This document shows, piece by piece, positions 12,048 to 24,891 of a stretch of 64,000 nt of DNA. Each line of letters begins with the position of its first letter. The stretch's first letter is position 1. Made by a program: the position numbers and the translations under genes. The stretch spans positions 4,836,001 to 4,900,000 of the forward strand of contig NZ_CP081864.1 of the NCBI RefSeq assembly GCF_019797845.1, given 5' to 3'. Under the pieces are notes generated by a model that was not told the origin of the DNA, searched no databases, and worked only from the letters and a program-made list of their open reading frames with translations. Origin of the DNA: Symbiopectobacterium purcellii. GTDB lineage: Bacteria; Pseudomonadota; Gammaproteobacteria; Enterobacterales; Enterobacteriaceae.

Positions 12048-15000
12048 TTAACCTTCTTCCAGCTCGATGTTGATACCCAGCGAGCGGATTTCTTTCAACA
12101 GTACGTTGAAGGATTCCGGCATGCCCGGTTCCATACGATGGTCGCCATCCACGATGTTTTTATACATCTTGGTACGGCCGTTGACGTCATCGGATTTCAC
12201 CGTCAGCATTTCCTGAAGGGTATAAGCTGCGCCATACGCTTCCAGCGCCCACACTTCCATCTCACCGAAGCGTTGACCACCGAACTGGGCTTTACCACCC
12301 AACGGCTGCTGGGTTACCAGGCTGTAAGAACCGGTAGAACGCGCGTGCATCTTGTCGTCAACCAAGTGGTTCAGTTTCAGCATGTACATGTAACCGACGG
12401 TTACTGAACGCTCAAACTGTTCACCGGTACGACCATCGAACAGCGTGATCTGACCGGAGGTCGGCAGACCACCCAGCGTCAGCAGTTCTTTGATCTCGGA
12501 CTCTTTGGCACCGTCGAACACTGGCGTTGCCAGCGGCATCCCTTTCTTCAGGTTGTCCGCCAGACGCAACACTTCATCATCAGTGAAGGTGTTCAGGTCG
12601 ACTTTTTGACGCACGTCGTTGCCCAGATCGTAAGCTTTCTGGATGAATTCGCGCAGCTTAGCCACTTCTTCCTGACGCTTGAGCATGGCGTTGATTTTCT
12701 CGCCGATACCTTTAGCAGCCATACCAAGGTGGGTTTCCAGAATCTGACCGATGTTCATACGCGATGGAACGCCCAGCGGGTTCAATACGATATCGACCGG
12801 CGTACCGTTCTCATCGTAAGGCATGTCCTCGATCGGGTTGATCTTGGAGATAACACCCTTGTTACCGTGGCGGCCAGCCATCTTGTCACCCGGTTGAATC
12901 TGACGTTTAACAGCCAGATACACCTTGACGATCTTCAGGACGCCCGGAGCCAGATCGTCGCCTTGCGTGATCTTGCGGCGCTTCGCTTCGAGTTTTTTCT
13001 CGAATTCGTGTTTCAGCTCGTCGTACTGCTCGGCCAACTGTTCCAACTGATTCTGTTTCTCTTCATCAGTCAGACCCAGTTCCAACCAACGCTCGCGCGG
13101 CAGCTTGTCCAGCTTGTCGGCTTCCACGCCGCCGGAGACCAGCACAGCGTGAATACGGGCAAACAGACCCGCTTCGAGGATCTGCAATTCTTCCGTCAGG
13201 TCTTTTTTGGCCTGCTTCAGTTGCATCTCTTCGATTTCCAGCGCACGTTTGTCTTTTTCCACGCCATCGCGGGTGAAGACCTGAACGTCGATAACCGTAC
13301 CGGATACACCGTTCGGCACACGCAGGGAAGAGTCTTTAACGTCAGACGCTTTCTCACCGAAGATCGCGCGCAGCAGTTTCTCTTCTGGCGTCAGTTGGGT
13401 TTCACCTTTCGGCGTCACTTTACCGACCAGAATGTCGCCACCCGTTACTTCAGCACCGATATACACGATACCGGACTCATCCAGTTTGGAGAGTGCTGCT
13501 TCACCCACGTTCGGGATGTCGGCAGTGATCTCTTCTGGCCCCAGCTTGGTGTCGCGGGACACACACGCCAGTTCCTGAATGTGGATAGAGGTGAAACGGT
13601 CTTCCTGCACCACACGCTCAGACACGAGGATGGAGTCTTCGAAGTTGTAACCGTTCCAAGGCATGAACGCGACGCGCATGTTCTGACCCAGCGCCAGTTC
13701 ACCCAGATCGGTAGACGGGCCGTCAGCCAGCACATCACCGCGTTCAACAGGTTCACCCAGAGACACACACGGCATCTGGTTGATACAGGTGTTCTGGTTG
13801 GAACGGGTGTATTTGGTCAGGTTGTAGATGTCGATGCCCGCTTCGCCCGGATACATCTCGTCTTCGTTAACTTTGATAACGATACGGGATGCGTCGACGT
13901 ACTGTACGGTACCGCCACGTTTGGCAACGGCAGTTACACCGGAGTCAACGGCCACAGCGCGTTCCATACCGGTACCTACCAGCGGCTTGTCAGCGCGCAG
14001 AGTCGGTACAGCCTGACGTTGCATGTTCGCACCCATCAGGGCGCGGTTGGCGTCATCGTGTTCCAGGAACGGGATCAGAGATGCACCGACGGAAACAACC
14101 TGCTGGGTGGAAACGTCCATGTAGTCAACCTGATCGCGGCTGAACAAGCTGGATTCGCCTTTGCTACGGCAAGTCACCAGATCGTCAACGAAATGCCCTT
14201 CTTCGTCGAGGTTGGTGTTCGCCTGTGCAATAACGTAGTTGCCTTCTTCAATCGCGGACAGGTAATGGATTTCATCCGTTACCACACCGTCACGCACCAG
14301 ACGATACGGGGTTTCAAGGAAACCGTATTCGTTGGTCTGTGCGTACACGGACAGCGAGTTGATAAGACCGATGTTCGGACCTTCCGGCGTTTCGATAGGA
14401 CATACGCGACCGTAGTGGGTCGGGTGTACGTCACGCACTTCAAAGCCAGCACGTTCACGGGTCAGACCGCCTGGGCCCAACGCGGAGATACGGCGTTTGT
14501 GCGTAATTTCGGACAGCGGGTTGTTCTGGTCCATAAACTGGGACAACTGGCTGGAACCGAAGAACTCTTTCACCGCCGCCGAAATCGGCTTGGCGTTGAT
14601 CATGTCCTGCGGCATCAGGGTATCCAGATCGCCCAGAGACAGACGTTCTTTCACCGCACGCTCTACGCGCACCAGGCCAACGCGGAATTGGTTTTCCGCC
14701 ATTTCGCCCACGGAGCGGATACGACGGTTGCCCAGGTGGTCGATATCATCGACTTCGCCAGAACCGTTACGAATATCGATGAGCTTCTTCATCACCTGAA
14801 TGATGTCGTCTTTGCTCAGGATACCGGAACCTTCAATCTCATCGCGCAGCAGGGAGCGGTTAAACTTCATGCGGCCCACAGCGGACAGATCGTAACGATC
14901 TTCAGAGAAGAACAGGTTCTCGAACAGCGTTTCTGCTGCTTCACGTGTCGGCGGCTCGCCCGGACGCATCATGCGATAGATTTCAACCAGCGCGCTCAGG

Positions 15001-16076
15001 CGATCGTTGGTCGGGTCTACACGCAGCGTTTCGGAGATATACGGGCCGTGATCCAGATCGTTGGTGAACAGGGTTTCGATGCGCTTATGGCCTGCCTGGC
15101 TCAGTTTAGCCAGCAGATCCAGCGACAGCTCCATGTTCGCCACACCGATCAGTTCGCCGGTGCTTGCGTCTACGTAGTCTTTCGCCAGCACTTTCCCGGC
15201 GATGTATTCGACCGGTACTTCAATGCGCTCTACGCTGTCTTTTTCCAGCTGGCGAATGTGGCGCGCGGTGATACGGCGGCCTTTTTCAACGTACACTTTG
15301 CCATTGGCTTCGATGTCGAACGACGCAGTTTCACCGCGCAGACGCTCAGGCACCAGATCCATTTGCAGCTTGTTGCCGTTGATCTCGTAGACAATCTTAT
15401 CGAAGAACAGGTCCAGAATTTGCTCGGCCGAGAAATTCAGTGCGCGCAAAATAATGGTCGCCGGCAGTTTACGGCGGCGGTCGATACGCACAAACAGGTT
15501 ATCTTTCGGGTCGAACTCGAAATCCAGCCAGGAACCACGGTAAGGAATGATACGTGCGTTATACAGCACTTTACCGGAAGAGTGGGTTTTACCCTTGTCG
15601 CTGTCAAAGAACACGCCCGGGCTACGGTGTAACTGAGAAACGATAACGCGCTCAGTACCGTTGATAACAAAAGTCCCGTTTTCGGTCATGAGCGGAATTT
15701 CACCCATGTACACTTCTTGTTCTTTGATGTCTTTTACGGTGCCTTCCGGCGCTTCGCGCTCGTAGATCACCAGACGCAGCTTGACGCGCAGCGGTGCTGA
15801 GAAGGTCACCCCGCGAATCTGACACTCTTTGACGTCAAATACGGGCTCACCCAAACGGTAGCTTATGTATTGCAGCTCAGAGCTACCGCTGTAGCTTGAA
15901 ATTGGGAATACGGAACGGAATGCGGCTTCCAGACCGTACTGGCCTTCCGGATCTTGCTCGATGAACTTCTGAAACGAGTCAAGCTGGATAGAAAGGAGAT
16001 AAGGTATGTCCAACACTTGCGGACGTTTACCAAAATCCTTACGAATGCGTTTTTTCTCGGTATAGGAGTAAACCAT
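12048..16076 (-). CDS. rpoB: RNA polymerase beta subunit
   Basis: A 1342-residue protein starting [16 protein letters not shown], matching the E. coli length. The start at 16076 was chosen because it matches the family N-terminus and has GAGGAA just upstream; the frame extends 30 codons further but not meaningfully. The rifampicin pocket ([20 protein letters not shown] and RISAL) keeps the sensitive-type Ser, Gln, Asp, His, Arg, Ser and Leu residues. The catalytic-face segments [13 protein letters not shown] and the C-terminal clamp are intact. It lies in the L10 operon, 325 bases after rplL, with the attenuator between them. Confidence 0.99.
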   Translation of the reverse strand: MVYSYTEKKRIRKDFGKRPQVLDIPYLLSIQLDSFQKFIEQDPEGQYGLEAAFRSVFPISSYSGSSELQYISYRLGEPVFDVKECQIRGVTFSAPLRVKLRLVIYEREAPEGTVKDIKEQEVYMGEIPLMTENGTFVINGTERVIVSQLHRSPGVFFDSDKGKTHSSGKVLYNARIIPYRGSWLDFEFDPKDNLFVRIDRRRKLPATIILRALNFSAEQILDLFFDKIVYEINGNKLQMDLVPERLRGETASFDIEANGKVYVEKGRRITARHIRQLEKDSVERIEVPVEYIAGKVLAKDYVDASTGELIGVANMELSLDLLAKLSQAGHKRIETLFTNDLDHGPYISETLRVDPTNDRLSALVEIYRMMRPGEPPTREAAETLFENLFFSEDRYDLSAVGRMKFNRSLLRDEIEGSGILSKDDIIQVMKKLIDIRNGSGEVDDIDHLGNRRIRSVGEMAENQFRVGLVRVERAVKERLSLGDLDTLMPQDMINAKPISAAVKEFFGSSQLSQFMDQNNPLSEITHKRRISALGPGGLTRERAGFEVRDVHPTHYGRVCPIETPEGPNIGLINSLSVYAQTNEYGFLETPYRLVRDGVVTDEIHYLSAIEEGNYVIAQANTNLDEEGHFVDDLVTCRSKGESSLFSRDQVDYMDVSTQQVVSVGASLIPFLEHDDANRALMGANMQRQAVPTLRADKPLVGTGMERAVAVDSGVTAVAKRGGTVQYVDASRIVIKVNEDEMYPGEAGIDIYNLTKYTRSNQNTCINQMPCVSLGEPVERGDVLADGPSTDLGELALGQNMRVAFMPWNGYNFEDSILVSERVVQEDRFTSIHIQELACVSRDTKLGPEEITADIPNVGEAALSKLDESGIVYIGAEVTGGDILVGKVTPKGETQLTPEEKLLRAIFGEKASDVKDSSLRVPNGVSGTVIDVQVFTRDGVEKDKRALEIEEMQLKQAKKDLTEELQILEAGLFARIHAVLVSGGVEADKLDKLPRERWLELGLTDEEKQNQLEQLAEQYDELKHEFEKKLEAKRRKITQGDDLAPGVLKIVKVYLAVKRQIQPGDKMAGRHGNKGVISKINPIEDMPYDENGTPVDIVLNPLGVPSRMNIGQILETHLGMAAKGIGEKINAMLKRQEEVAKLREFIQKAYDLGNDVRQKVDLNTFTDDEVLRLADNLKKGMPLATPVFDGAKESEIKELLTLGGLPTSGQITLFDGRTGEQFERSVTVGYMYMLKLNHLVDDKMHARSTGSYSLVTQQPLGGKAQFGGQRFGEMEVWALEAYGAAYTLQEMLTVKSDDVNGRTKMYKNIVDGDHRMEPGMPESFNVLLKEIRSLGINIELEEG

Positions 16077-16331
16077 GGGGTTCCTCAGCTCGCTGAAAAG
16101 TAAGAACCACTTGCTCGTCCTGACAGGACGGTTCATTGCTACACGATTTTGTTGATCGAAAGGCAATCCGCCCTTCGTTAATACGTCTTTCTATCACTCT
16201 TAAATCATTTCATTGCTTTTGCACAGGCAGGGAACCTAGGCTGGAAAGCAGTATATTAAGGCGTCGATAGAAAAAATATTGGGATAACCCGTGGTCAAAC
16301 AGTGCGAAACACCACAGATCCCCTACAGCGC

Positions 16332-16362
16332 AAAAAGGCTGGTGACCAAAAAGTCACCAGCC
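16332..16362 (-). terminator. Attenuator between rplL and rpoB
   Basis: On the minus strand a perfect 10-bp stem (GGCTGGTGAC / GTCACCAGCC) with a six-base loop is followed by TTTTTG, 40 bases after the rplL stop. In E. coli a hairpin at the same place is a partial terminator that lowers rpoBC expression relative to the ribosomal protein genes. The rest of the 325-base gap (16077-16331) should hold the RNase III processing site. I can see a paired-looking region there, but I cannot fold it reliably. Confidence 0.85.
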
Positions 16363-16401
16363 ATCAGCCTGAAAACTCAGGCTGCAACCGGAAGGGTTGG
16401 C

Positions 16402-16779
<378 letters not shown>

Positions 16780-16827
16780 TCAGACATAGTTTATACGTAA
16801 GCAAATGCGAAAACAGGAAAAGGGCGA

Positions 16828-17325
16828 TTACGCCGCTTCTTTCTGATCGCGAACAGCTGCCAGAGTGCGGACCAGTTTGCCTGCAGAGGCTTCTTTCATG
16901 GTCGCCATCAGGCGTGCAATTGCTTCTTCGTAAGTCGGCAGCGTTGCCAGACGGTCAATTTGAGCCGCCGGAATCAACTCACCTTCAAAGGCTGCAGCTT
17001 TAACCTCGAATTTTGCATTCGCTTTCGCGAACTCTTTGAACAGACGAGCAGCAGCGCCCGGGTGTTCCATAGAGTATGCAATCAAGGTCGGACCAACAAA
17101 CGTGTCTTTCAGGCATTCGAACTGAGTGCCTTCAACGACGCGACGCAGCAGGGTGTTACGAACAACACGCATGTATACGCCAACTTCACGACCTGCTTTA
17201 CGCAGTTCAGTCATTTTATCTACGGTTACGCCACGAGAATCCGCAACAACCGCAGACAGCGCGCCTTTGGCCACTTCGCTGACTTCAGCAACAATCGCTT
17301 GTTTGTCTTGAAGATTTAATGCCAT
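16828..17325 (-). CDS. rplJ: Ribosomal protein uL10
   Basis: A 165-residue protein starting [20 protein letters not shown], the exact E. coli length. It anchors the bL12 stalk on 23S rRNA and, as the L10-L12 complex, represses its own mRNA. The start at 17325 was taken over an in-frame codon 11 residues upstream because it matches the family N-terminus and has CAGGAG ahead of it. The long leader upstream carries the L10 autoregulatory hairpins. Confidence 0.98.
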   Translation of the reverse strand: MALNLQDKQAIVAEVSEVAKGALSAVVADSRGVTVDKMTELRKAGREVGVYMRVVRNTLLRRVVEGTQFECLKDTFVGPTLIAYSMEHPGAAARLFKEFAKANAKFEVKAAAFEGELIPAAQIDRLATLPTYEEAIARLMATMKEASAGKLVRTLAAVRDQKEAA

Positions 17326-17447
17326 TAGCTTGTGCTCCTGGATATAGCCGGAATACATTTCCGGAACTCACTTCACCTGCAACCACATGGAAAACAGGCG
17401 TCAAAACACGGTGAGCAGAATCCAGTAAAAGAAAATTTTCTTTAGGC

Positions 17448-17557
17448 TCTGTCACCGTCTACGCAGGAAAATTAAGCATCTCTTTTTTCAGGTAAACCTG
17501 AAAACGTTGAAGCACCTGCGGTCTTGGACGGAGGCCTGGATCAGGCCAGGCTCCAAC
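17448..17557 (-). promoter_or_regulatory. L10 leader: autoregulatory mRNA structure of rplJ
   Basis: In the 307-base gap between rplA and rplJ, the minus strand contains the hairpin GGAGCCTGGCC-TGAT-CCAGGCCTCC. It then has AAGACCGCAGG paired at a distance with CCTGCGTAGACGGTG. This order matches what I remember of the E. coli L10 leader, where L10-(L12)4 binds and blocks rplJ translation. Base-pairing is visible by eye; exact limits are approximate. Confidence 0.82.
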
Positions 17558-17599
17558 CGAAAAAATCTGTTTTGTCCATTTAAGGACAATGGGCGTAAG

Positions 17600-17628
17600 A
17601 TTATACATACATCTTTCGCCCAGGTAAA
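17600..17628 (-). promoter_or_regulatory. rplJ promoter
   Basis: On the minus strand, TTTACC (-35) and TATAAT (-10) are separated by exactly 17 bases, just after the rplA stop. The position corresponds to the E. coli L10 operon promoter. Confidence 0.7.
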
Positions 17629-17632
17629 GCTA

Positions 17633-18340
<708 letters not shown>

Positions 18341-18769
18341 TTAGTCCTCCACTACCAGGCCCATGGAACGAGCAGTACCCGCGATGGAGCGCGCCATGGC
18401 GTCCACGTCGGCACCCGTCATATCCGCCGCTTTGGTCTGGGCAATTTCCAGAACCTGAGCGTGGGTCACTTTACCTACTTTGTCTTTGTTCGGCTTGACA
18501 GAACCAGACTTGATACCAGCCGCTTTCTTCAGCAGAACTGCTGCCGGAGGCGTTTTGGTAACTAAGGTGAAAGAACGGTCGGAGTAAACGGTGATAACGA
18601 CCGGAGTCGGCAGACCTTTTTCCAGGCTTTCTGTTTTAGCATTAAATGCCTTACAGAATTCCATGATGTTCACACCTTGCTGACCCAGAGCAGGACCAAC
18701 CGGCGGGCTCGGGTTAGCCATACCAGCTGCAACTTGCAGCTTGACGTAGGCTTGTACTTTCTTGGCCAT
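18341..18769 (-). CDS. rplK: Ribosomal protein uL11
   Basis: A 142-residue protein, the E. coli length. It has the thiostrepton-region segment [20 protein letters not shown] and the RNA-binding C-terminal domain ending SMGLVVED. It forms the GTPase-associated centre with 23S rRNA and is needed for RelA activation. It is the first gene of the L11 operon; an L1 operator is expected in the roughly 90-base leader, but I did not resolve its fold. Confidence 0.98.
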   Translation of the reverse strand: MAKKVQAYVKLQVAAGMANPSPPVGPALGQQGVNIMEFCKAFNAKTESLEKGLPTPVVITVYSDRSFTLVTKTPPAAVLLKKAAGIKSGSVKPNKDKVGKVTHAQVLEIAQTKAADMTGADVDAMARSIAGTARSMGLVVED

Positions 18770-18865
18770 TTAACTTTCCTCTAATGGGTAATAGCGCCTT
18801 AAAAAGGCTCCCCGTGATTTTTGATTTTTTCAGATGCCGTAGCACCTAAAAACAAAAAGCGCGAA

Positions 18866-18894
18866 ATAATAGATTAATTTTGCGCCAGATACAA
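18866..18894 (-). promoter_or_regulatory. rplK promoter
   Basis: On the minus strand, TTGTAT (-35) and TATTAT (-10) are separated by 17 bases, ending about 97 bases before the rplK start. The sequence and position fit the L11 operon promoter. Confidence 0.7.
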
Positions 18895-18921
18895 GAATTT
18901 CTTTATGAACGTCAGGCGGTA

Positions 18922-19467
18922 TTAGCCCTTTTCCACCTGTCCGAAATCCAGCTCAACGGGCGTAGCACGTCCGAAGATGGAGACCGACACTTTCAGGCGG
19001 CTTTTTTCGTAATCCACTTCTTCCACAACACCGTTGAAGTCGGCAAACGGGCCGTCGTTGACGCGCACCATTTCGCCCGGTTCGAACAGCGTTTTCGGAC
19101 GCGGCTTATCACCCACCTGTTGCAGGCGGTTCATGATAGCGTCAACTTCTTTGTCGCTAATCGGCGCAGGACGATCGGACGTACCGCCGATAAAGCCCAT
19201 CACACGCGGAACGCTACGCACCAAGTGCCAGCTGGCGTCTTCCATTACCATCTGTACCAGCACGTAGCCAGGGAAGAATTTGCGTTCGCTTTTACGGCGT
19301 TGGCCGCCACGAATCTCGACCACTTCTTCGGTCGGTACCATGACGTCGCCAAACAGCTCTTCCATGTTGTGCAATTTGATGTGCTCGCGCAGCGATTGTG
19401 CAACGCGGCCTTCAAAGCCGGAAAACGCCTGAACGACGTACCAACGTTTTTTTGGAGCTTCAGACAT
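18922..19467 (-). CDS. nusG: Transcription elongation/antitermination factor NusG
   Basis: A 181-residue protein, the E. coli length. The N-terminal NGN domain starts [20 protein letters not shown]. The C-terminal KOW domain includes [19 protein letters not shown]. It binds the RNAP clamp and, through KOW, either Rho or S10. It is the second gene after secE, with the two almost touching. Confidence 0.98.
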   Translation of the reverse strand: MSEAPKKRWYVVQAFSGFEGRVAQSLREHIKLHNMEELFGDVMVPTEEVVEIRGGQRRKSERKFFPGYVLVQMVMEDASWHLVRSVPRVMGFIGGTSDRPAPISDKEVDAIMNRLQQVGDKPRPKTLFEPGEMVRVNDGPFADFNGVVEEVDYEKSRLKVSVSIFGRATPVELDFGQVEKG

Positions 19468-19468
19468 C

Positions 19469-19852
19469 TTAGAACCTCAGGCCTGTGATAAATGATATCA
19501 AACGGACCAGAATACCATCCAGCCCCCACAGAATCAGTGACATCACGGCAGTTACCGCGGCAACGATCAACGTGGTATGCAGCGTTTCCTGGCGGGTTGG
19601 CCAAATCACTTTACGAACTTCAGTGCGCGCTTCGCGGGCAAAGGTCACCGTTGCTTTGCCTTTGGCGGTTAACAGTGCAACACCGCCTGCGGCAGCAATC
19701 AGGATAACAACGGCCAATGCACGAAGCGGCAGACTGTACCCGCGGTAGTAATAATTACCCACAATGGCAACAACGAGCAAAGCCGCCACAACCAGCCACT
19801 TGATCACTTCCAGGCCACGCCCACTACCCTGGGTCTCGGTATTTGCACTCAT
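19469..19852 (-). CDS. secE: Preprotein translocase subunit SecE
   Basis: A 127-residue inner-membrane protein, the E. coli length, starting [20 protein letters not shown]. Three hydrophobic segments are visible (about residues 19-36, 45-63 and 93-120). The conserved amphipathic segment [13 protein letters not shown] precedes the essential third segment. It stabilises SecY in the translocon. The start at 19852 gives the family N-terminus; the frame extends five codons further. It overlaps in transcription with nusG. Confidence 0.98.
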   Translation of the reverse strand: MSANTETQGSGRGLEVIKWLVVAALLVVAIVGNYYYRGYSLPLRALAVVILIAAAGGVALLTAKGKATVTFAREARTEVRKVIWPTRQETLHTTLIVAAVTAVMSLILWGLDGILVRLISFITGLRF

Positions 19853-19995
19853 AAACCAACCTGTCACTCATGAATCAGACAAATAACTTTGCCCCGCAAC
19901 GCAGGGCAAACCAAACCGACATGATGTTTCGCTCGCAGCGAAACTCGGCATTTACGCTGTAATCTACAGAGCCTATCTCACCACAGATTAGCAGG

Positions 19996-20001
19996 ATTAT
20001 A
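19996..20001 (-). promoter_or_regulatory. Possible -10 element of the secE-nusG promoter
   Basis: A TATAAT hexamer on the minus strand, about 144 bases before secE, in the gap after tufB. No good -35 is visible at 16-18 bases, so only the -10 is proposed. Confidence 0.35.
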
Positions 20002-20041
20002 CGCCACAATCCGTGATGAGATAGGTTCTACTGAGGGCTGC

Positions 20042-20077
20042 GTAGTAAAAGGGCATCAAATGATGCCCTTTTACTAC
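20042..20077 (-). terminator. tufB terminator, 17-bp perfect inverted repeat
   Basis: GTAGTAAAAGGGCATCA and its exact complement are separated by two bases, 24 bases after the tufB stop. The stem includes a TTTT tract on each side, so it can terminate in both directions. It ends the tRNA-tufB unit before secE. Confidence 0.88.
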
Positions 20078-20101
20078 ATGTTGAGTCAAATTTATCGGCG
20101 A

Positions 20102-21358
<1,257 letters not shown>

Positions 21359-21391
21359 TTACAGAAAGGAAATCAGGAGATGAAAAAGAAG

Positions 21392-21467
21392 TGGTGCTGA
21401 TAGGCAGATTCGAACTGCCGACCTCACCCTTACCAAGGGTGCGCTCTACCAACTGAGCTATATCAGC
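21392..21467 (-). tRNA. thrT: tRNA-Thr (anticodon GGT)
   Basis: A 76-base cloverleaf on the minus strand, GCTGATATAGCTCAGTTGGT at the 5' end and encoded CCA at the 3' end. The anticodon loop is CTTGGTAAG. It is the last tRNA of the operon before tufB. Confidence 0.97.
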
Positions 21468-21473
21468 ACTTAT

Positions 21474-21548
<75 letters not shown>

Positions 21549-21653
21549 ATCCTGAACTCGGCTACCTGATTTCTCTGTTGAAAGCTTCCGCCTTCGCCAG
21601 CACAATGATTGCCTCATCGCACTGGTTCAGCCATAACCTGTATGGCTTGAATT

Positions 21654-21738
<85 letters not shown>

Positions 21739-21753
21739 TAATTGTGTACTTGA

Positions 21754-21829
<76 letters not shown>

Positions 21830-21843
21830 ATCAAGTGCTGCGC

Positions 21844-21872
21844 ATTCTAGGTAGAGCGAGCCACCTATGCAA
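21844..21872 (-). promoter_or_regulatory. Promoter of the thrU-tyrU-glyT-thrT-tufB operon
   Basis: On the minus strand, TTGCAT (-35), a 17-base spacer and TAGAAT (-10) are followed by a GCGC discriminator, 14 bases before thrU. GC-rich discriminators are typical of stringently controlled stable RNA promoters. The remainder of the 360-base gap to 22189 holds nothing else I can name. Confidence 0.85.
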
Positions 21873-22189
21873 CAAAAAAATTGCTTAAAATGCGCTATCG
21901 CTTAGATTTTATCCAAAATCGAGCATGAATTCACGCATCATGCGATAAAATGCCTAAAGAACGTTCAAATTCACGACCAATCCCGCACATTCCCTCCTGT
22001 CGTTCATCCGTTTTTTGACATGACCTCAGCACGATTCTGCACCAACAATGACCTTTTGCTCCACGGTAACGCACCTTCTTCGCCATAAATATGTGTTTAA
22101 CCGCGTTAACGACATGAATCTGGCCTGGCATGTATCTTGCTTTAATTCGGTAAAGCGGGTCAGAGAGGGCTCATTTCGCTGGAGACTGA

Positions 22190-22741
22190 ATGATGAAAAT
22201 CGTTTTACTTAATGACACAACCCTTCCGGTTTACCGTGCCGAACTGGCAGACCTGCTGCTGGATGCGGTAATGCATGGCGCCTCTGTTGGCTATGAGATG
22301 CCTCTGTCGCACGAAACCGCAGCCAGCTATTTTCACGGATTGCGCACTTCTCTGGCAGAAGGGGCCCGCTTGCTGTGGATTGCCCGTGACGCCCAGGGCA
22401 TTATCGGAAGCGTGCAGCTTGAGCTTTGCCAGAAAAGCAATGGTTTGAACCGGGCAGAAGTACAAAAACTGCTGGTACACAGCCGCGCGCGTCGCCAAGG
22501 TATTGGCCGTAAACTGCTGTCGGTGTTGGAAACCACTGCCTTTGAACTTAATCGCGGCTTGCTGTATCTGGATACTCAGGCAGGCTCTCCGGCAGAAGCC
22601 TTTTACCGCATGCAGGGCTACCGTTATTTGGGAGAAATTCCTGATTATGCCAGTGCGCCCGATGGCAGTTATCACCCGACCGCCATCTACTACAAGCGCC
22701 TGTTTGTCGCCAATCGGATGACACCGGCTCTGGCAAGTTAA
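22190..22741 (+). CDS. GNAT-family N-acetyltransferase
   Basis: A 183-residue protein. The acetyl-CoA binding motif A is RAEVQKLLVHSRARRQGIGR (the R/Q-x-x-G-x-G/A pattern as RRQGIG). Motif B is LYLDTQAGSPAEAFYRMQGY with the usual AEAFYxxxGY helix. It probably acetylates a small amine or antibiotic-like substrate; the substrate cannot be told. It starts ATGATG, so the second codon at 22193 is equally possible. It is monocistronic between the tRNA operon promoter and coaA. E. coli lacks a gene at this position. Confidence 0.85.
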   Translation: MMKIVLLNDTTLPVYRAELADLLLDAVMHGASVGYEMPLSHETAASYFHGLRTSLAEGARLLWIARDAQGIIGSVQLELCQKSNGLNRAEVQKLLVHSRARRQGIGRKLLSVLETTAFELNRGLLYLDTQAGSPAEAFYRMQGYRYLGEIPDYASAPDGSYHPTAIYYKRLFVANRMTPALAS

Positions 22742-22743
22742 TC

Positions 22744-22771
22744 GTTTCCTGACGCAATGGCGTCAGGAAAT
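22744..22771 (+). terminator. Hairpin after the acetyltransferase gene
   Basis: TTTCCTGACGC and GCGTCAGGAAA form an 11-12 bp perfect stem with a short loop directly after the stop codon. A long T-run is missing, so termination strength is uncertain. Confidence 0.55.
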
Positions 22772-22941
22772 ATCATCCTGTTGTCTTCTTTTCTGCGTGT
22801 CCAACGTGTAACCTGCCTGACATCTACTAATCGAATCACAACATTACCGTGTATGACCCCCCGCGGCTTATAGGTCCTGCTCACGCAACGCTTGGGCGGT
22901 TTCTTCTCTTGGCAGGATGGTCTATAGGATAAATTGGACAG

Positions 22942-23892
22942 ATGAGAGACAGCGAGCAACCTTTGGCAACACCCTACCTACACTTCGATCGCCGTCAATG
23001 GGCTGCATTGCGCAATTCAGTGCCACTGACGCTGACAGAAGAAGAAATTATCCGGTTAAAAGGGATCAATGATGAGTTGTCGCTCGATGAAGTTGCCGAA
23101 ATCTATCTGCCTTTATCACGTCTGCTTAATTTTTATATCAGCTCAAACCTGAGACGCCAGGCGGTATTGGAGCAATTTCTCGGCACTAACGGGCAACGCA
23201 TTCCCTATATTATCGGCATCGCAGGCAGTGTCGCAGTGGGCAAAAGCACGACCGCGCGCGTATTGCAGGCATTGCTAAGCCGTTGGCCTGAGCATCGTCG
23301 AGTCGAGTTGATCACAACAGACGGCTTTTTGCATTCTAAACAGGTGCTTAAAGACAGAAACCTGATGCAGAAAAAAGGGTTTCCTGAATCTTACGATATC
23401 CATAGTCTGATGAAATTTGTGTCAGATATAAAATCAGGGGCTAAAAAAGTTACCGCACCAATATACTCGCACCTGACTTACGATATTGTACCGAATAGCA
23501 ATAAAGTGGTGGAACAGCCGGATATTCTTATCCTTGAAGGATTAAATGTTCTGCAAAGTGGGATGGATTATCCACACGCACAACCACGCGCTTTTGTTTC
23601 TGATTTTATTGACTTTTCTATATATGTTGACGCCCCGGAAGCGTTATTAAAATCCTGGTATATAAACCGGTTTTTGAAATTCCGCTTGGGTGCATTCTCT
23701 GATCCTAATTCTTATTTTCACGAGTACGCCAAATTAACAGAAGAGCAAGCGGTGACAATCGCGACCAAAATTTGGCGTGATATTAATGAACCTAACTTGC
23801 ACCAAAATATTTTGCCCACCCGTGAGCGTGCCAGCTTAATTATGACCAAAAGCGCTAATCATGCCGTTGACTATGTGCGTTTGAGAAAATAG
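22942..23892 (+). CDS. coaA: Type I pantothenate kinase
   Basis: A 316-residue protein, the E. coli length. It phosphorylates pantothenate, the first and controlling step of coenzyme A synthesis. The P-loop [12 protein letters not shown] places the catalytic lysine at residue 101, as in E. coli Coa[17 protein letters not shown] and [11 protein letters not shown] follow in family order. It is a single gene convergent with birA, the usual neighbour. The local base composition is more AT-rich in its second half than in the ribosomal genes. Confidence 0.97.
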   Translation: MRDSEQPLATPYLHFDRRQWAALRNSVPLTLTEEEIIRLKGINDELSLDEVAEIYLPLSRLLNFYISSNLRRQAVLEQFLGTNGQRIPYIIGIAGSVAVGKSTTARVLQALLSRWPEHRRVELITTDGFLHSKQVLKDRNLMQKKGFPESYDIHSLMKFVSDIKSGAKKVTAPIYSHLTYDIVPNSNKVVEQPDILILEGLNVLQSGMDYPHAQPRAFVSDFIDFSIYVDAPEALLKSWYINRFLKFRLGAFSDPNSYFHEYAKLTEEQAVTIATKIWRDINEPNLHQNILPTRERASLIMTKSANHAVDYVRLRK

Positions 23893-23904
23893 CAATATTA
23901 CCAA

Positions 23905-23931
23905 CCAGTGGGGGGTAACACCCCCTACTGG
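23905..23931. terminator. Terminator between convergent coaA and birA
   Basis: An 11-bp stem (CCAGTGGGGG / CCCCCTACTGG, one G-T pair) with a five-base loop fills the 39-base gap between the two convergent stops. Confidence 0.7.
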
Positions 23932-24891
23932 CTATTTGCCACGCAGTGATATTTCGCCACCAATATAGGCCTTAATCTCACCATTCTCTTCGAGTAACAG
24001 CGCGCCTTGATCATCAATTCCACGTTCAATCCCGTGGATCTCGCGCTCACCCATAATCAATTTCACCGGCCGATTATAGTAATTATCGATAGCTTGCCAG
24101 CGAGGAATGAATGAGCGCAGTCCACCTTGCTCAAACACTTCCAGCGCGTTACTCAATTCAGTGATAAGCGTAGCGGCCAAAATATTACGATCGATATCGA
24201 TCCCGGCTTCTTGCAGATTGATCCATTCCTGCGTCACGCTTTGCCCCGAGGAGGGCCGCATCCGCAAGTTGATGCCAATACCGATCACTAGCTGCGCCGC
24301 ATCTCCGGTTTTTCCCATCAGTTCAACCAGAATGCCAGCCAATTTGCGATCGTGCATATAGAGATCGTTAGGCCATTTGACTTTGACATCATGTGCGCCA
24401 AGGCGATGCAGCACTTCAGCAATCACGATACCAATAGCCAGGCTCACGCCCACCGCTGCCGCAGGCCCCTGCTCCAAGCGCCAAAACATCGAGAGGTAAA
24501 GGTTAGCGCCAAACGGTGATTGCCACTGACGACCGCGACGACCGCGCCCCGCCTGCTGGTATTCCGCCACGCACGCATCGCCAGAGTGCAAGCTCTCCAG
24601 CCGGTCTAGCAGGTACTGGTTGGTTGAATCAATGACAGGCAGTACCGAAACATTATTTCCTGAGAGTGCGGCGCGAATAACATTCTCGTCGAGCAATTGC
24701 ATCGGCTCAGGCAAGCTGTACCCTTTGCCTGTAACGGGAAACACATCCAGTCCCCATTCTCTGATGGTTTGAATATGTTTGTTAATGCCTGCTCGGCTCA
24801 TTCCCAACAGTTCTCCCAGATATTCGCCTGAGTAAAACTCACCGTCGGATAGAATCTTGATGAGCGTTAACGGGACGCGGATATCTTTCAT
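23932..24891 (-). CDS. birA: Biotin-protein ligase / biotin operon repressor
   Basis: A 319-residue bifunctional protein. The N-terminal winged helix-turn-helix ([20 protein letters not shown]) binds the bio operator. The catalytic domain has the biotinoyl-AMP loop GRGRRGR at residues 115-121, KWPNDLYM and the active-site lysine in DRKLAGIL at residue 183, as in E. coli BirA. It activates biotin and attaches it to AccB, and represses bio genes as a biotinoyl-AMP dimer. Its ATG overlaps the murB stop, so the two are co-translated. Confidence 0.97.
   Translation of the reverse strand: MKDIRVPLTLIKILSDGEFYSGEYLGELLGMSRAGINKHIQTIREWGLDVFPVTGKGYSLPEPMQLLDENVIRAALSGNNVSVLPVIDSTNQYLLDRLESLHSGDACVAEYQQAGRGRRGRQWQSPFGANLYLSMFWRLEQGPAAAVGVSLAIGIVIAEVLHRLGAHDVKVKWPNDLYMHDRKLAGILVELMGKTGDAAQLVIGIGINLRMRPSSGQSVTQEWINLQEAGIDIDRNILAATLITELSNALEVFEQGGLRSFIPRWQAIDNYYNRPVKLIMGEREIHGIERGIDDQGALLLEENGEIKAYIGGEISLRGK

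Noticed and set aside
14480..14600. Possible rifampicin-resistance changes in rpoB
   Set aside because: The resistance-determining region keeps the sensitive-type residues throughout ([25 protein letters not shown]).
12606..15632. A 1008-codon open frame on the plus strand opposite rpoB, and a 480-codon one opposite rpoC (8888-10330)
   Set aside because: Both lie exactly antisense to long, strongly codon-biased essential genes. The translations are low-complexity and resemble no family (rich in Phe, His, Val, Thr and Arg). They are shadow frames created by codon bias.
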